Assembly (NCBI GenBank): GCA_903959815.1
Contig: CAJBYM010000002.1
Location: 1 to 53,966 of the forward strand
DNA length: 53,966 nt
Direction: 5' to 3'
DNA from: Candidatus Omnitrophota bacterium
Lineage (GTDB): Bacteria > Omnitrophota > Gorgyraeia > Zapsychrales > Fredricksoniimonadaceae
Part shown: piece after piece, positions 27,301 to 35,290 of the stretch
How positions within the stretch are numbered: the first letter of the stretch is position 1
How the letters are laid out: every line of letters starts with the position of its first letter
Program-made: the position numbers and the translations under genes
The notes under the pieces: generated by a model
What the model was told of the DNA's origin: nothing
What the model saw: the letters and a program-made list of their open reading frames with translations, nothing else
The model's database searches: none

Positions 27301-28539
27301 CATTCCGACTCGAATATCTTTGCGTTGAGCGGGGATGTGAACGACCGTGTGGCGTTACAGGCAAGCCTTGAAAAAGGCCAGGCTTTGAATCTTGATGGTT
27401 CGATCTACAATCGCATTGCGTTGTCGACGGGGTTGGGGTATGTCGAAAAAGATCTTGAGACGTCCAAGGTCATTTTCCAAAGTTCGACGAAGGCAGAGGT
27501 TCGTCTTGACCAGGGTGTGACCGATAAGCAGCAGTATGTGATTTATCAATCAGCAGAAGGCAAGATCAATGAGCAAACAACAGTTCGCGGCAAGTTCAGT
27601 TACTCTACAACGAAGAATATGAGCACCAAGAAAGCTGAGGCCGGATATAAGGAGATCATGTTGGGGGCGGCGTATCGTCCTATTGCGATGGACCGGGTTA
27701 ATCTTTTTGGAGAGTACACGTATAAAGAGAATAAAGGGCCGGTTGGTCAGGTTCTTGCCAGTGATGTTGAACAGACCAAAATGCATGTCTTGAGCGTGGG
27801 TGGTGCATATGAGTTAAGTGAAAAGTGGGAGTTGATCGAAAAATTAGCTATGCGCATCATGGAAGAAAAAGTGACAGGTTTTCAATTTGCTAAAACACAT
27901 ACGTGGCTTTTGATCAATCGAGCGAATTATGTTCTTAACCAGGATTGGAAGATCGGCGCTGAGTACAGGATCCTTACGGTTAAGGAAGCTAGAGATCAGA
28001 AAAGAGGGTTGTTAGTTGAGGCGGTGCGTAGTGTTAACGATAATGTTGAGTTGGGTATCGGGTATAATTTCACGAACTTTGTAGATGATCTGACTAATCT
28101 CAGTTATACGGTGCAGGGGCCGTTCATTCGCATGACCGGCAAGCTTTATGATCAAAGTCCTGAAGAGCGTGCACGGGCCAGGGGTAAATGGCTCGAACAT
28201 CGTGTTGAGATCTATGCCAAGAGAATGCTTAAGAAGGAGATCGAGGATCCTAATAGCAGGGTGATGGTTGAGTTTAATCGCATGTATCAGATGGCCAAGG
28301 CTGCGCAACAGCATGGTAAATATGAAGAATCGCGCGAGATTTACAAGAATATCATTACGGCCACGCAGATGATGTATGAAGAAGCGGCCCAGTTCGTCCG
28401 TCATCATATCGCCTATGAAGAGAAGATCTACAATGCGTATCAGCGTGCGCAGGAATATTATGCCAAAGGTGAGTTTTGGCAAGCTAGAAAATTGTGGGAA
28501 AAAATTGTGGAAGAAGCTTCCAAGGCTGTGCTAGAATAA
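18388..28539 (+). CDS. giant secreted multidomain protein with predicted outer-membrane beta region
   Basis: 3,383 residues, one intact frame. A signal-like hydrophobic segment lies at about 14-34 (VFLTCFVAWASG). Residues about 35-1390 hold four beta-rich repeats of about 360 residues, marked by WDNDASGG-like motifs at 271, 638, 989 and 1360 and by NWxxGxVP motifs. Ig-like units start near 1409 and 1512, a carboxypeptidase-regulatory-like fold near 1602, a DUF11-like domain near 1713 (GEVVTYTVTMES), an SdrD-like unit near 1845 (DWNENGRQDD, perhaps calcium-binding) and a FlgD-like Ig fold near 1995. Residues about 2247-3250 are amphipathic beta strands resembling an outer-membrane barrel. Residues 3255-3383 are helical and TPR-like (YYAKGEFWQARKLWEKIVEE). 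Function unknown; likely surface adhesion, secretion or envelope architecture. Confidence 0.8.
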   Translation: MPTGKAFHKVLESVKTVLFAMGAVFLTCFVAWASGITVPENSRLNIDSGELHVETDNAPGSVTNRGIIRTTTGKIRLNGNWTTVGVGSYQPGTGAVIFSATTGTTQTITAGPLGPGGIVVDSFYDLTHESTSVLEIQSATNPLNITGTFRNLDGKFKANGMTMNVTRNWINTAPSAVGNLSFEHGNNAVNLIGGDQEIQGETTFYDLDKHLTSVQQQQLVFPSGKRQTIQHKLTLLGYDTTHFLALHKSAGIDAAQLRLELTGTSQNIRFVDVWDNDASGGRMLVARESPDHSDYATYHTTNWAFGGVTIKWDGAQDDHWDNPYNWNIGLVPEPGDIVIIPYDDEAPTPTPLPFQPVLNGNIIIGSLEIKPNATVTLDHYNVTVQSVLTNSGMIVLNGNESVVATTMNDTGVVKYVGLVGGTLSDVNIPGSFIIGGAPRNSYNALIVDETDPATPDTFKISSDVMVATTATFTAGTVSIMSGKLFKADGLTTVNGGTLNAQNGHLALNSFTISTGSLSAPAAAYSFTLSGNFTRSGGTFTPNDGKVSFVYDSFNPNTLLNQTILGNVGFFGLDKTMVLGDPVPQTLTFGAGDLVIVQHDLTLKGLDNPDYLNIASTDPGVTPGRIRLSIGALQDIQKVSVWDNDASGGSLPWGVALVARLSPDHSNPSYKTTNWVYGATTYRWDGTPLASATLPATEWNEPSNWDLGLVPGIDDTVIIRSEDETNGNAPIVNQPILSTNVSIADLTIRETNATLTLNGNNLQVQPGVFSHNGILYLKGNEILGLVQDIDSGTFVYQGDAAPTQYNLTTPNTFFNLEIQGAPSGPPSGTLFAFTDNVDMTIYGSLTMSGSSLDASAHSLDVRKNFVMTAGAFKAPGITKDFKLTGNFTQTTATGFDANGGTLTLNATSETDDTQQIIEGTTTFSGLSKTTPSATKVHRIIFDSLGQQTITRSLELTGFSQLHPLELKATVTNSPAKISLQLGGLQTIQFVDVRDSDASYASGIWLVARDSDDHSDFTTYKNTHWLFDIPTVRWTGTLSTDWNDPHNWDLGFVPVNSYMIGALTIPGDDVQIPNVPNQPHLTTPPGAVNLRNMTIEVDGNIYLDGFGMTVTGALSNQGTVILQGTEPVTIQTPDIDSGTFKYMGLDSVSPSTIQILDMTGTPYAPLTFFNLVIADTGSVLNTFQPNANLNVNGSLTINNGILDTSTSSLALTVAGNMRVSGGELDAAHGSIALTGSMLLDGGAVSAPDTGTDAARTFTVQGNWTNTSGMFSPNTGRVTFNGSNNITFSGNTPFWDLTVIGPPAGRTVFFQQGSNQTVANTLNMYGDNTHKLVLRSTVDSTPGGSSTDWMLTILSGTPLVNNLDVRDANAIFPVSNTTLKKYILAFNSIDQKNAAISTNTNWLFVMLDIVAPLSDRTVDSVPTIIGHGIPGEPLTLLDITGSVVATTIVDANGNFRVVVGQDDANLGIPIKPALDISAGTNDNQIVPVYNGYAGNPSTITVVATTTSSQVPVITWPANMERVGSQNPTITGEGKPGAHIVIVSYNPSGSMALTLPPDAYAGEGTVGLDGKFAITMTRPLMPGHNFVSVIVDGVSSKIMEYLINDVKGTVFDPITNQPIKDARVSLYNANGTLAVPGVDISNLDINPFITGSDGKFFFLTSAGPFKFGIDAVGYDYPTRLSDAEMPAGRSVTVGSRGELFTPGLAVVMDQPVDPNTFTFRVEKKANKAEARIGEVVTYTVTMESLLQSNVVYLTKMADVIPPGFKYMSGRAQFDGAPVEPEGNRPLLFDTGTFTAGQKKTIRYQLVVGSGVAPGNYENVATMRYTNNSILSNRATATVKIILDPLFDAGTIFGKVFYDWNENGRQDDPEYVAEDREEIIEGPVPNVRLVMEDGTVVTADVNGQFHIPALLPGRHLLRLDERSLPPGAYLTGDKVQVIDVTPGSIFKINFGVNMDNTQIVGKDAEFFQRSFSIDQATVQPKPRLNLNVFNDNILLHNQTVIEQIEFRIFTNYAPFLMSWQLDVLDADTKKIVRSFTGTRRNIYDPIYWDGRDALGQYVRPDFHYAYVLKVKDENDKWDETTEQALSLKVMTDEEMTERQRQRSDKEKIDEANARSKKYRTFLLALAQGNALKAQNIWVKGDTVVLKSTAADVRQVRVLKNGELFMEMPVLERAGLTARELLDGGSQQQSTPMEVILPDGDYELDVVSADSSAEGEGRPVLLAQKASGEALGTGVVPADGLSMIEPVTVQTAHYKRALKVGQDYLMFVAMGDGKAGYNMNRGNIEPVQSNETYKRGFYSEGKLAYYLKGKIKGKYLVTSSFDTERQRKEVLRTFRNEEYYPVYGDSSSVNYDATNTEGPLYLAVDWDKSQAIWGNYAVAFNNVEFANYTRSLYGGKLDYKTVASTDYGEPKTNVVVFHAEVRQRSAHNEFLGTGGSLYYFKHQDIVQGTDSIKLEVRDSVTGLVKSTAEMKEGVDYNMDYANGRILFWRPVSMSVDSDRLISNSLLGGDPVYVVANYEYFVHDKIAEGTQGVRVAQAVGKNLLVGGTYVSETQANRNYQLKGQDVTVHLGKNATVQAEYAETSSDAQNNYISTDGGITFSQLASADNATGRAYGIKQDARLFDRIGLKSYYKWIDDGFSTSGTTSQQGKELKGLAMTFDLTPVTRLTASRDVQRLIDRGNLQTAMQVGAKETTTTLVQVVHDARRLRLKEEFQSVEVKGADGVTTRNTNTLSAAAQAEYALNEKTDLLLRHEASLSGAATQATTVGIKRQITDKLSANLEETFSTDGTATKVGATANVTPKLAVNTDFTLAQTRAGQTAQTVALGGKGQINNNTSLEATTSVTQTSAGVDEKTLALGATSKVDDNTNVKLGVESTATADATKSRQALVLAGTKTGKEGRETTTGVKLEDRPVEGQTTVITAGEKGQINSMMQMASERSFAFGANGQEQADTYKIARTKDGRSVETSYARKFADTQSEHSDSNIFALSGDVNDRVALQASLEKGQALNLDGSIYNRIALSTGLGYVEKDLETSKVIFQSSTKAEVRLDQGVTDKQQYVIYQSAEGKINEQTTVRGKFSYSTTKNMSTKKAEAGYKEIMLGAAYRPIAMDRVNLFGEYTYKENKGPVGQVLASDVEQTKMHVLSVGGAYELSEKWELIEKLAMRIMEEKVTGFQFAKTHTWLLINRANYVLNQDWKIGAEYRILTVKEARDQKRGLLVEAVRSVNDNVELGIGYNFTNFVDDLTNLSYTVQGPFIRMTGKLYDQSPEERARARGKWLEHRVEIYAKRMLKKEIEDPNSRVMVEFNRMYQMAKAAQQHGKYEESREIYKNIITATQMMYEEAAQFVRHHIAYEEKIYNAYQRAQEYYAKGEFWQARKLWEKIVEEASKAVLE
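18490..22599 (+). repeat. four protein-level repeats of about 360 residues in the giant gene
   Basis: Each unit runs through hydrophobic beta-strand turns (LxGNFT and FxGL-like) into a block with VDVWDNDASGG, then DHSxxxTxxTNW, then a WxG...NWxxGxVP block with a following D(D/T)VxIP. The marker motif starts near residues 271, 638, 989 and 1360. The fourth copy is degenerate and lacks the final WxG block. At DNA level they are diverged, so recombination is unlikely now. Confidence 0.75.
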
Positions 28540-28615
28540 CGGCGTTTATTTAATAATGTCATTGATTTCAATCGGTTCTGTCATTTCTCCGTCGGAGGGG
28601 CTTTAAAAAGACCTT

Positions 28616-31600
28616 ATGAAGCAAAACCGTCTGGCAATTCTTGTTATATCTGCGTTGGCCTTCCTGGTTTGTGCTGAGGTTCAAGCGCAATCCACAGTGG
28701 ACGGACAGCCTTCGGTCCTTAAAGAGGACAAAGGGCAGTCGAATTATGTCTACGATCTAAAGCTCCTCATTAAAAAATCTAAAGATAATATTAAAGATGT
28801 TAATGAAAAGATCAAAGAACAGGCTGTTATCAAGCGCAATCAGCAGCGCGAGGATAAAGCCAGGGAATATTATGAACAGGCTTTGAAACTGCAGGAAGAA
28901 GGCCGCCTTGAAGAGGCCCGGCAAATTTTTGATAAAGCGATCCGCATCACCGAACATCCTGAAATGAAATATTATATTAAGGAAAGCGAACGGCGTTCCA
29001 AATTGCAGCAGGTGGCGTTGCAGCGTGAAGAGACCGATCAGGAGCGTCGGGCACAAGAGGATCAAAAGCTTGTGATGGAACGCGCGGAGAATTCTTACCA
29101 GACAGCCGTCAATCTCTATAAACAACAGAAATTTCGTGAAGCCAAAGATGAGTTCATCTTAGTGGAAGAGCTTTATCCTGATTATAAAGCGGTCCGTAGT
29201 TATCTGCAGATCATAGAACAGGACATCGTTCAATCCGAACATTTGGACATGAAAGAGCAAAAGAGCGAGATCGAACGTCAGCAGAAAGAAGAAGAGATCG
29301 CGCGTTTGCGTGAAAAAGAGTTGTGGCGTAAAGAGGTTGATAAGAAGGAACAAGAGCGTCAGCAGCAATTGCGCAAGCAGGCTCAGGGTGTTTATGAGGA
29401 AGCGCTGAAGCTTTTTGATGAACGTAAATATATGGCCGCCCGTGACAAGTTTCAGGAAGTGGAGTGGGTGGTGCCGGATTATAAAGCAACACGTACGTAT
29501 TTAAACCGCATTGAGGGTGGGATCGACGATCAGAAAAAGGAGATCACCCAGGAGCGTCAGCGAGAATTGGAGAAACAACGTTGGCAAGAGGCGTTGAGCG
29601 ATAAGAAATCGACGGAAGAACGCCGTAAAGCCATAGAGCAGCGAGAACAAGAGCACCTGATGCAGGTTAAGGATCAAGCGGAATTCGTTTATGTCGCGGC
29701 GGTGGCTTTGTTTGAGAAAGACCTCCTGGAACAATCAAAAGAAAAGTTTAATGAAGTAGAAGGCATTTATCCGAATTATAAGTCTAGCCGTGATTATCTG
29801 AAACGCATTGATCAGGTTGGCCGTGAAAAGATCGAGCGTGAAGCGTTGAAAAAGAAGACTGAGGATGAGCGTCGTATTTGGGAAGAAGAAATGGATCGCC
29901 GCAAGGAAGATAAGCAGAAGTTCAAGCTCCTGGCGAGTGAAGCGGATATTTTTTATAAAGATGCGATGGCCCTCTATCAAACAGGCCGTTTGATCGAAGC
30001 CAAAGAAAAATTCCTTGAGGTTGATCAACGCGTTCCTGATTATAAGTCGACCCGGAGTTACCTCAAGCGGATTGACGATGACATTGAGCTTTTAGTTAAG
30101 ACCCAGCGGGTTCAGGATTCTTTGGTAAGTCAGCGTGAAGAAATTGAGAAGATGCGTATGATGCGCGATAAGGCTGAAGAGGTTTATCGCCAGGCCGTTG
30201 AGGCCTACGAGGTCAGGAATTTTGATGTGGCAGCGGACAAGTTCCGTGAGACAGAGGGAATATATCCTGATTATAAGAAAACAAAGTTGTATCTTGGTCA
30301 AATTGAAGACAATATTCGTTCGCAACAGGAAATGGCGGCGCGTGCTGAGCGTGAAAAAGAGGCAGCCGTTCTTTATGGTGAAGCTGTTGCTTTTTATCAA
30401 GCCAGGCAGTTTGAGGATGCAAAAAAGAAATTCTTGGCGGTCCAGGATGTGCTTACGGGTTATAAAGAGACTTCAGATTTTCTTGGCCGGATCGATGATG
30501 ATATTTTAAAGAAAAAAGAAAATGATCTTTTACAAATAAAAGAAGAGCGCGTTAAGGGGTTGTACGCCCAGGCGCTGGCGTTTTACAAGAATGGCGATCT
30601 ATCTGAGGCCAAACAGAGATTCCTAGAGGTTGAGGTCATTTATCCTGGATATAAGGACGCACTGCGTCTTTTGGAAACGATCGATGCTGAGATCCAAAAG
30701 AAACAAAAAGAGGTTATGGGCCGTCAAGGGGCCGATGCCGCTGAAAAATTTTATAATGAAGCGTTGGGGCTTTATCAGTCAGGTGATTATGCGGGCGCGA
30801 AAGCCAAATTCATTAAAGCAGAGGTTGCTCAGCCTGACTACAAGGATTCTTTAAAATATCTGGCTCGTATTGATGTGGATATTGATCGCAAGAGCAAAGA
30901 AGAGGATTTTAAGCGCAGATCGCAGGAGGCCGAGCCGATCTATCTTCAGGCTGTGGCTCTTTATAAAGATGGAGATTTTATTGAAGCCAAGCGAAAGTTC
31001 ATTGCCCTGCAATCTGTTTTCTTAGGGTATAAAGATGCGACAGTTTATTTGGCGCGTCTTGATAAAGACATCCGTGATCAGGAGGAGCGTTTGATCAGGG
31101 AGGAGAACAAGGGCCGGGCAGAAGTGCTTTATAGTGATGCGCTTAAACTTTATGCCGATCGTCAATTTGTGGATGCCAAAGCGAGATTTGTAGAACTCGT
31201 TGGTTTGGATCCTGCTAATAAGAATGCGCTTATGTATTTGGCGCGTATTGATGAAGATATCCGTAAAGAATCCGCCAGGATCAAGCGTGAATCTTTAGAA
31301 GGGCGCGTGGCTGAGCCGTACGCTCAGGCTGTTACGTTTTATCATGATGGGGATTTTGAATTGGCAAAAACAAAGTTCCTGGAAGTTTCCCGATTGATAT
31401 CAGATTATAAGAAGACCAGGTTTTATCTTTCCCGTGTGGATGAAGATATTCGTACCAAGAAGATCGTGGAAGATAAAGAGCGGATGCTCAAGGCTGAAGG
31501 TTTATATAAACAAGCCATGGACCTGATGGCCAAAGAAAAGATGGTAGAATCGTTTGTAAAGCTTGCCGAGGTCGAAAACATTTATCCCGATTATAAAGCC

Positions 31601-34600
31601 GTTCGTTCGCATATGGAGAAATTGCGTAAGTTGGAAGTTAAGAATGGATTTAATCTTCCGGAACCACCCATATCAGTTCCTGTTATTTCAACAGATCAAG
31701 AACAGGTGGCGGCCCTTTATAAAGAAGCCGTGGAACTGTATAAGAATAAGAAATATGATGAGGCGCGTCTTAAGTTTGAAGCTGTTGCGGCGATCAGGCC
31801 CGGGTATCGTTCAACTCAAAAATACTTCGATAGTCTGCATGAGTTTAGGGATATCGCTGCTAAGAAGGCGGCGGCTGAAGACAAGAGTGCTAAAGTTAAA
31901 GCTGCGGCTCAACTTGAAGCCTTGGTCAAAGCTGAAGCCAGAGAGGGGCTTCAATCCGAGCTTTTAGCGCCTGCTAAAACGGCGGATAAGGCTGTTGTTT
32001 CCCCTGAAGATGCCCAGGCTATTGCTAAATTATCAGAGCGCTCCAGCGCGATCTATCAACAGATCAGGTCTTTATCTGAAGAGAAGGAACTCTCGGATAC
32101 ATCCCGTACATTCGCGAAGGTGGATCGTCTGATCGAAAATCTTGATGTAGAGCGTCGGCGTATCGCGGATCAGCTTGCGCGAGAAGCAAAAGCCAAAGAA
32201 GCAGAATCCGCGCGCATTAAACGTGTTGAAAAAGAAAAGATAGTCGCGCAGCAAGTTGAAGCTTTGCGTCAAAAGACTCAAGAAGGAGTTCAAGACGATC
32301 AAGCAAAGTTAGCCAAAGAGCATGAAGATCTGCGCAAGAAAGAGCGTGATGAGCTTGATCGTTTGAAGGATCAGGCGCGTGAAGCTCAGTTTAAGGCAGA
32401 GGCTGTTTATCAACAGGCTGTCATTTTCTATCGCCAGAAGAATTACCTCGCCGCGCAGGCGCGTTTGCTAGAGGTAGGGAAGATCGTTCCGGATTATAAG
32501 GATGTTGCAAAACTTCTGATGCGTGTTGAACGCGCTCAGGATGAAGTGAAGATCATGGCTGAAGAGCGACAGGACCGGGATGTGATCAAGGGTCTTGCTG
32601 AGAAATCTGCTGCGCTTAATGTTGAGATCCTGCAGCTTTCTCAAAATAAGGATTATCCGTCTATTGAACAGCGCTTCAATGATCTAGAGGCTATTCTTAA
32701 AGATATTCAAACGGTGAAAGGCCGTATTGCTGATCGTCGCAGTGAATTTGAATTGCGTTGGGAAAAACGAACATTCGCACAGAGGGCGGATGTGAAGCCT
32801 CCTGTTCTTTTTGAAGAAAAGGCAGCTCCCAGACTTGACAAGAAGATTGAAGCGGTTGTTTCACCTGAGGAAGCTCAGGCGATCGCCAAGCTCTCTTCCC
32901 GTTCGAGTACGATCTATCAGCAGATCAAATCTTTGTCTGAAGACAAACAATTGTCTGATGCTTCCCGTACATTTGCTAAGGTTGATCGTTTGATGGGCAA
33001 TCTTGAAGCAGAGCATCGTCGTATTGCCGAACAGATCGCGCGCGAGAAGAAGCTTGGAGAAGCGGAAGCTTTGCGTATTAAACGCGTCGAGAAACAACAG
33101 GTCGCGGCGCAGCAGATCGAGACTGTTCGTCAAAAAGCTGAAAATAAGGCTGAAGAAGACATTCAAGCTCATCAGGCGCAGTTGGTCAAGGAGCGTGAAG
33201 AACTTCGAAAGAAAGAGCGCCGTGATCTTGAACAATTGAAAGATCAGGCACGCGAAAGCCAGCTTAAGGCTGAGGTTCTTTATCAGCAGGCCTTAGGGCT
33301 TTATCGTCAGAAAGATTATGATGCTGCGCAGGCGCGTTTGCTCGAAGCACAGAAGATAGTGCCGGACTACAAGGATACGGGAAGACTTCTTGTTCGTGTT
33401 GAACGAGGCCAGGATGAAGTTAAAATTATGGCAGCGGAGCAACAGGATCGGGATACCATTAAAGGTCTTGCCGAGAAAGCAGCTTCTCTTAATATTGAGA
33501 TTTTGGCGCTTTCGCAGAAAAAAGATTATGTCCTTGTTGAACAACGTTTTAATGACCTGGAGTCGATCCTTAAGGAGATCCAGACCGTTAAGGGGGCTAT
33601 GGTCGACCGTCGCAGCCAGTTTGAGACACGCTGGGAAGCTAGGGCATCAGAGCGCAAGGAAGATGTGAAGAAGCGGACTCCTCCCAAAGCTGTTAAAGAG
33701 GGTGAGGATTTTATTTCGCCGCGTCAGAAGGCCCGGATGCTCTTTAAAGAAGGTGAGCAATTTTATGCGGCAGAGAATTTTGCAGAAGCACGCGTGAAGT
33801 TTATGGAAGCGGTCCGGCAGGATGCTTCTTTTAAAGCGCCGATGAGTTATGTAACGCGCATTGATCGCATTTTGTCACAAAGGGATTTTGAAGTTCATCA
33901 GCAACAGGAGAAGGCCAAAGTCCGTCAATTGGAAGAGGCAGATCAGGCCGCGGAAGGCGCGTCTGGAGCTGTTGTAAAACCGGCTGAGACCATCATTGAT
34001 CCTGAGCGTGCGGCACAGGTTCTTGCAGAGGGCGTTCGTCTTTATGAAGCAGGACGTTATCGCGAGGCACGGATCAAGTTTGAAGAACTGCTTCATGTTG
34101 GTACTTCTGTTGACCAACAGAGAGCATCTCGTTATTTGACGCTCATTGAACAAGCTTTGGAAAAAGAAAAGAAAGTCACGCAAGCTGAACAGCGTGCGCA
34201 GGAAGATCGCTATCTTGAAGAGCGCCGTGCTCAGGTGAGATTGGCCTGGGAACGTGACAAGAAGCAGCAAGAGCGTGAACGGCGCAAGACACGCGAACTT
34301 GTAGCTGTTCAGCGTGAGCTGGATATCCGTCGGCAGCAGGAACTAAGGGCGATCGAAGAGCAGAATTTAAGACAGCGCCGTGAAATGTTAGAAAGAAAGA
34401 GCGTAGAGTTGGCCAAGGCTTTGCATGATGATGAACAAGAGCGCACAAAGTTTTCTGTTGAGGCGATTGAGGAAAGATCACCTTTGGATGTTAAAAGGGC
34501 AGAGGTGCAGGCTAGGACAGAGGTAACGGAATCGATACGGACGGAAGTTCAAGGCACTGCGGTTGCGGTTGATGCCCTTGAACAGGCTTCTCAAGAAAAA

Positions 34601-35233
34601 GTTGAGACAGACGCCAAGATGCAGAAGCAACGTCGTAGATTGGAACAATTGGAGTCTAAAGAAGAACGGGATCGTCGTCTTGTCCAGGAAAAAGAACGTC
34701 GTAAGATCGATCAATCTGAACTTGGAAATCGCGATGCTTCACAGAAGCGCCTGAAGGATAAACAAAATGTGCAAAAAGCTGCCGTGTTGTCGCAGCAACA
34801 GGAAGAGGATCTCAAGAAAAGCACTGTCGAGCGTCAGCAGCAAGAGCTTATCCGTCGCAATCAACAGGAAGTTCAAGCTATTTTAAAAGAAACTCCTGTT
34901 GCTCCGGCCGTTTCTGTACCGGCGGCGTCATCTGCTGTTGTTATTCCTTCGACGCCGAAGGGTGTGGCTGATGAGGACCCCGCTGCTCTTCTTCTTAAGC
35001 AGGCGGCGGAGCAGGAGAAGCAATATTTGCAAGAACAGCGTGCGTTGATACGTAAGGATTTTGAAGATGGCGTCGAGCGTCTTTATAATGAAGCGATAGG
35101 GCTTTTTAAGAAGAAGATGTATGTTCAAGCCCGTCAGGATTTTGAGCAGGTTGATAAACTTATTAAGGGTTATAAAAAGACGGCACAGTATTTGAAAGAT
35201 ACAGAACGTTATTCATTACGTTCTGGACGTTAG
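28616..35233 (+). CDS. giant periplasmic TPR/coiled-coil protein
   Basis: 2,205 residues. A signal peptide ends at about residue 24 (EVQA before QS). I count about 19 TPR-like units of the pattern YxxAxxLYxxGxxxxAKxKFxEVxxxxPDYKxxxxYLxRID, near residues 82, 155, 256, 355, 442, 520, 582, 647, 707, 772, 832, 899, 959, 1029, 1260, 1549, 1706, 1799 and 2150. They are separated by highly charged helical linkers likely to be coiled coil. Residues about 1127-1385 and 1414-1680 are a tandem duplication. No membrane anchor follows the signal peptide. Its TPR units resemble the tail of the giant protein upstream, which ends 76 bases before this start. GGAGGGG at 28594-28600 is rather far from the ATG. 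Likely a periplasmic scaffold; function is inferred. Confidence 0.85.
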   Translation: MKQNRLAILVISALAFLVCAEVQAQSTVDGQPSVLKEDKGQSNYVYDLKLLIKKSKDNIKDVNEKIKEQAVIKRNQQREDKAREYYEQALKLQEEGRLEEARQIFDKAIRITEHPEMKYYIKESERRSKLQQVALQREETDQERRAQEDQKLVMERAENSYQTAVNLYKQQKFREAKDEFILVEELYPDYKAVRSYLQIIEQDIVQSEHLDMKEQKSEIERQQKEEEIARLREKELWRKEVDKKEQERQQQLRKQAQGVYEEALKLFDERKYMAARDKFQEVEWVVPDYKATRTYLNRIEGGIDDQKKEITQERQRELEKQRWQEALSDKKSTEERRKAIEQREQEHLMQVKDQAEFVYVAAVALFEKDLLEQSKEKFNEVEGIYPNYKSSRDYLKRIDQVGREKIEREALKKKTEDERRIWEEEMDRRKEDKQKFKLLASEADIFYKDAMALYQTGRLIEAKEKFLEVDQRVPDYKSTRSYLKRIDDDIELLVKTQRVQDSLVSQREEIEKMRMMRDKAEEVYRQAVEAYEVRNFDVAADKFRETEGIYPDYKKTKLYLGQIEDNIRSQQEMAARAEREKEAAVLYGEAVAFYQARQFEDAKKKFLAVQDVLTGYKETSDFLGRIDDDILKKKENDLLQIKEERVKGLYAQALAFYKNGDLSEAKQRFLEVEVIYPGYKDALRLLETIDAEIQKKQKEVMGRQGADAAEKFYNEALGLYQSGDYAGAKAKFIKAEVAQPDYKDSLKYLARIDVDIDRKSKEEDFKRRSQEAEPIYLQAVALYKDGDFIEAKRKFIALQSVFLGYKDATVYLARLDKDIRDQEERLIREENKGRAEVLYSDALKLYADRQFVDAKARFVELVGLDPANKNALMYLARIDEDIRKESARIKRESLEGRVAEPYAQAVTFYHDGDFELAKTKFLEVSRLISDYKKTRFYLSRVDEDIRTKKIVEDKERMLKAEGLYKQAMDLMAKEKMVESFVKLAEVENIYPDYKAVRSHMEKLRKLEVKNGFNLPEPPISVPVISTDQEQVAALYKEAVELYKNKKYDEARLKFEAVAAIRPGYRSTQKYFDSLHEFRDIAAKKAAAEDKSAKVKAAAQLEALVKAEAREGLQSELLAPAKTADKAVVSPEDAQAIAKLSERSSAIYQQIRSLSEEKELSDTSRTFAKVDRLIENLDVERRRIADQLAREAKAKEAESARIKRVEKEKIVAQQVEALRQKTQEGVQDDQAKLAKEHEDLRKKERDELDRLKDQAREAQFKAEAVYQQAVIFYRQKNYLAAQARLLEVGKIVPDYKDVAKLLMRVERAQDEVKIMAEERQDRDVIKGLAEKSAALNVEILQLSQNKDYPSIEQRFNDLEAILKDIQTVKGRIADRRSEFELRWEKRTFAQRADVKPPVLFEEKAAPRLDKKIEAVVSPEEAQAIAKLSSRSSTIYQQIKSLSEDKQLSDASRTFAKVDRLMGNLEAEHRRIAEQIAREKKLGEAEALRIKRVEKQQVAAQQIETVRQKAENKAEEDIQAHQAQLVKEREELRKKERRDLEQLKDQARESQLKAEVLYQQALGLYRQKDYDAAQARLLEAQKIVPDYKDTGRLLVRVERGQDEVKIMAAEQQDRDTIKGLAEKAASLNIEILALSQKKDYVLVEQRFNDLESILKEIQTVKGAMVDRRSQFETRWEARASERKEDVKKRTPPKAVKEGEDFISPRQKARMLFKEGEQFYAAENFAEARVKFMEAVRQDASFKAPMSYVTRIDRILSQRDFEVHQQQEKAKVRQLEEADQAAEGASGAVVKPAETIIDPERAAQVLAEGVRLYEAGRYREARIKFEELLHVGTSVDQQRASRYLTLIEQALEKEKKVTQAEQRAQEDRYLEERRAQVRLAWERDKKQQERERRKTRELVAVQRELDIRRQQELRAIEEQNLRQRREMLERKSVELAKALHDDEQERTKFSVEAIEERSPLDVKRAEVQARTEVTESIRTEVQGTAVAVDALEQASQEKVETDAKMQKQRRRLEQLESKEERDRRLVQEKERRKIDQSELGNRDASQKRLKDKQNVQKAAVLSQQQEEDLKKSTVERQQQELIRRNQQEVQAILKETPVAPAVSVPAASSAVVIPSTPKGVADEDPAALLLKQAAEQEKQYLQEQRALIRKDFEDGVERLYNEAIGLFKKKMYVQARQDFEQVDKLIKGYKKTAQYLKDTERYSLRSGR
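31994..33665 (+). repeat. tandem duplication of about 287 codons inside the TPR gene
   Basis: Two copies start at about 31994 and 32855, an offset of 861 bases (287 codons, in frame). Each holds SPE(D/E)AQAIAKLS, TIYQQI-like and SRTFAKVDRL helices, a charged linker, one TPR unit with IVPDYKD, and a coda with DIQTVKG or EIQTVKG. The second copy has a few extra residues in the linker. Confidence 0.88.
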
Positions 35234-35290
35234 AAAACCTCCGCGTTGACCTGCCTAAAAGAATTCAGAAAAACTAACAGGGAGTTGAAG

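Noticed and set aside
28584-28600. CTCC/GGAG mini-hairpin before the TPR gene as a terminator
   Set aside because: The stem is only four pairs and there is no T-run; the G-rich part is better read as a distant ribosome site.
28616-35233. CRISPR-like or tandem DNA repeat in the long repetitive gene
   Set aside because: The repetition is at protein level with diverged codons and a single intact frame, not short identical DNA repeats with spacers.
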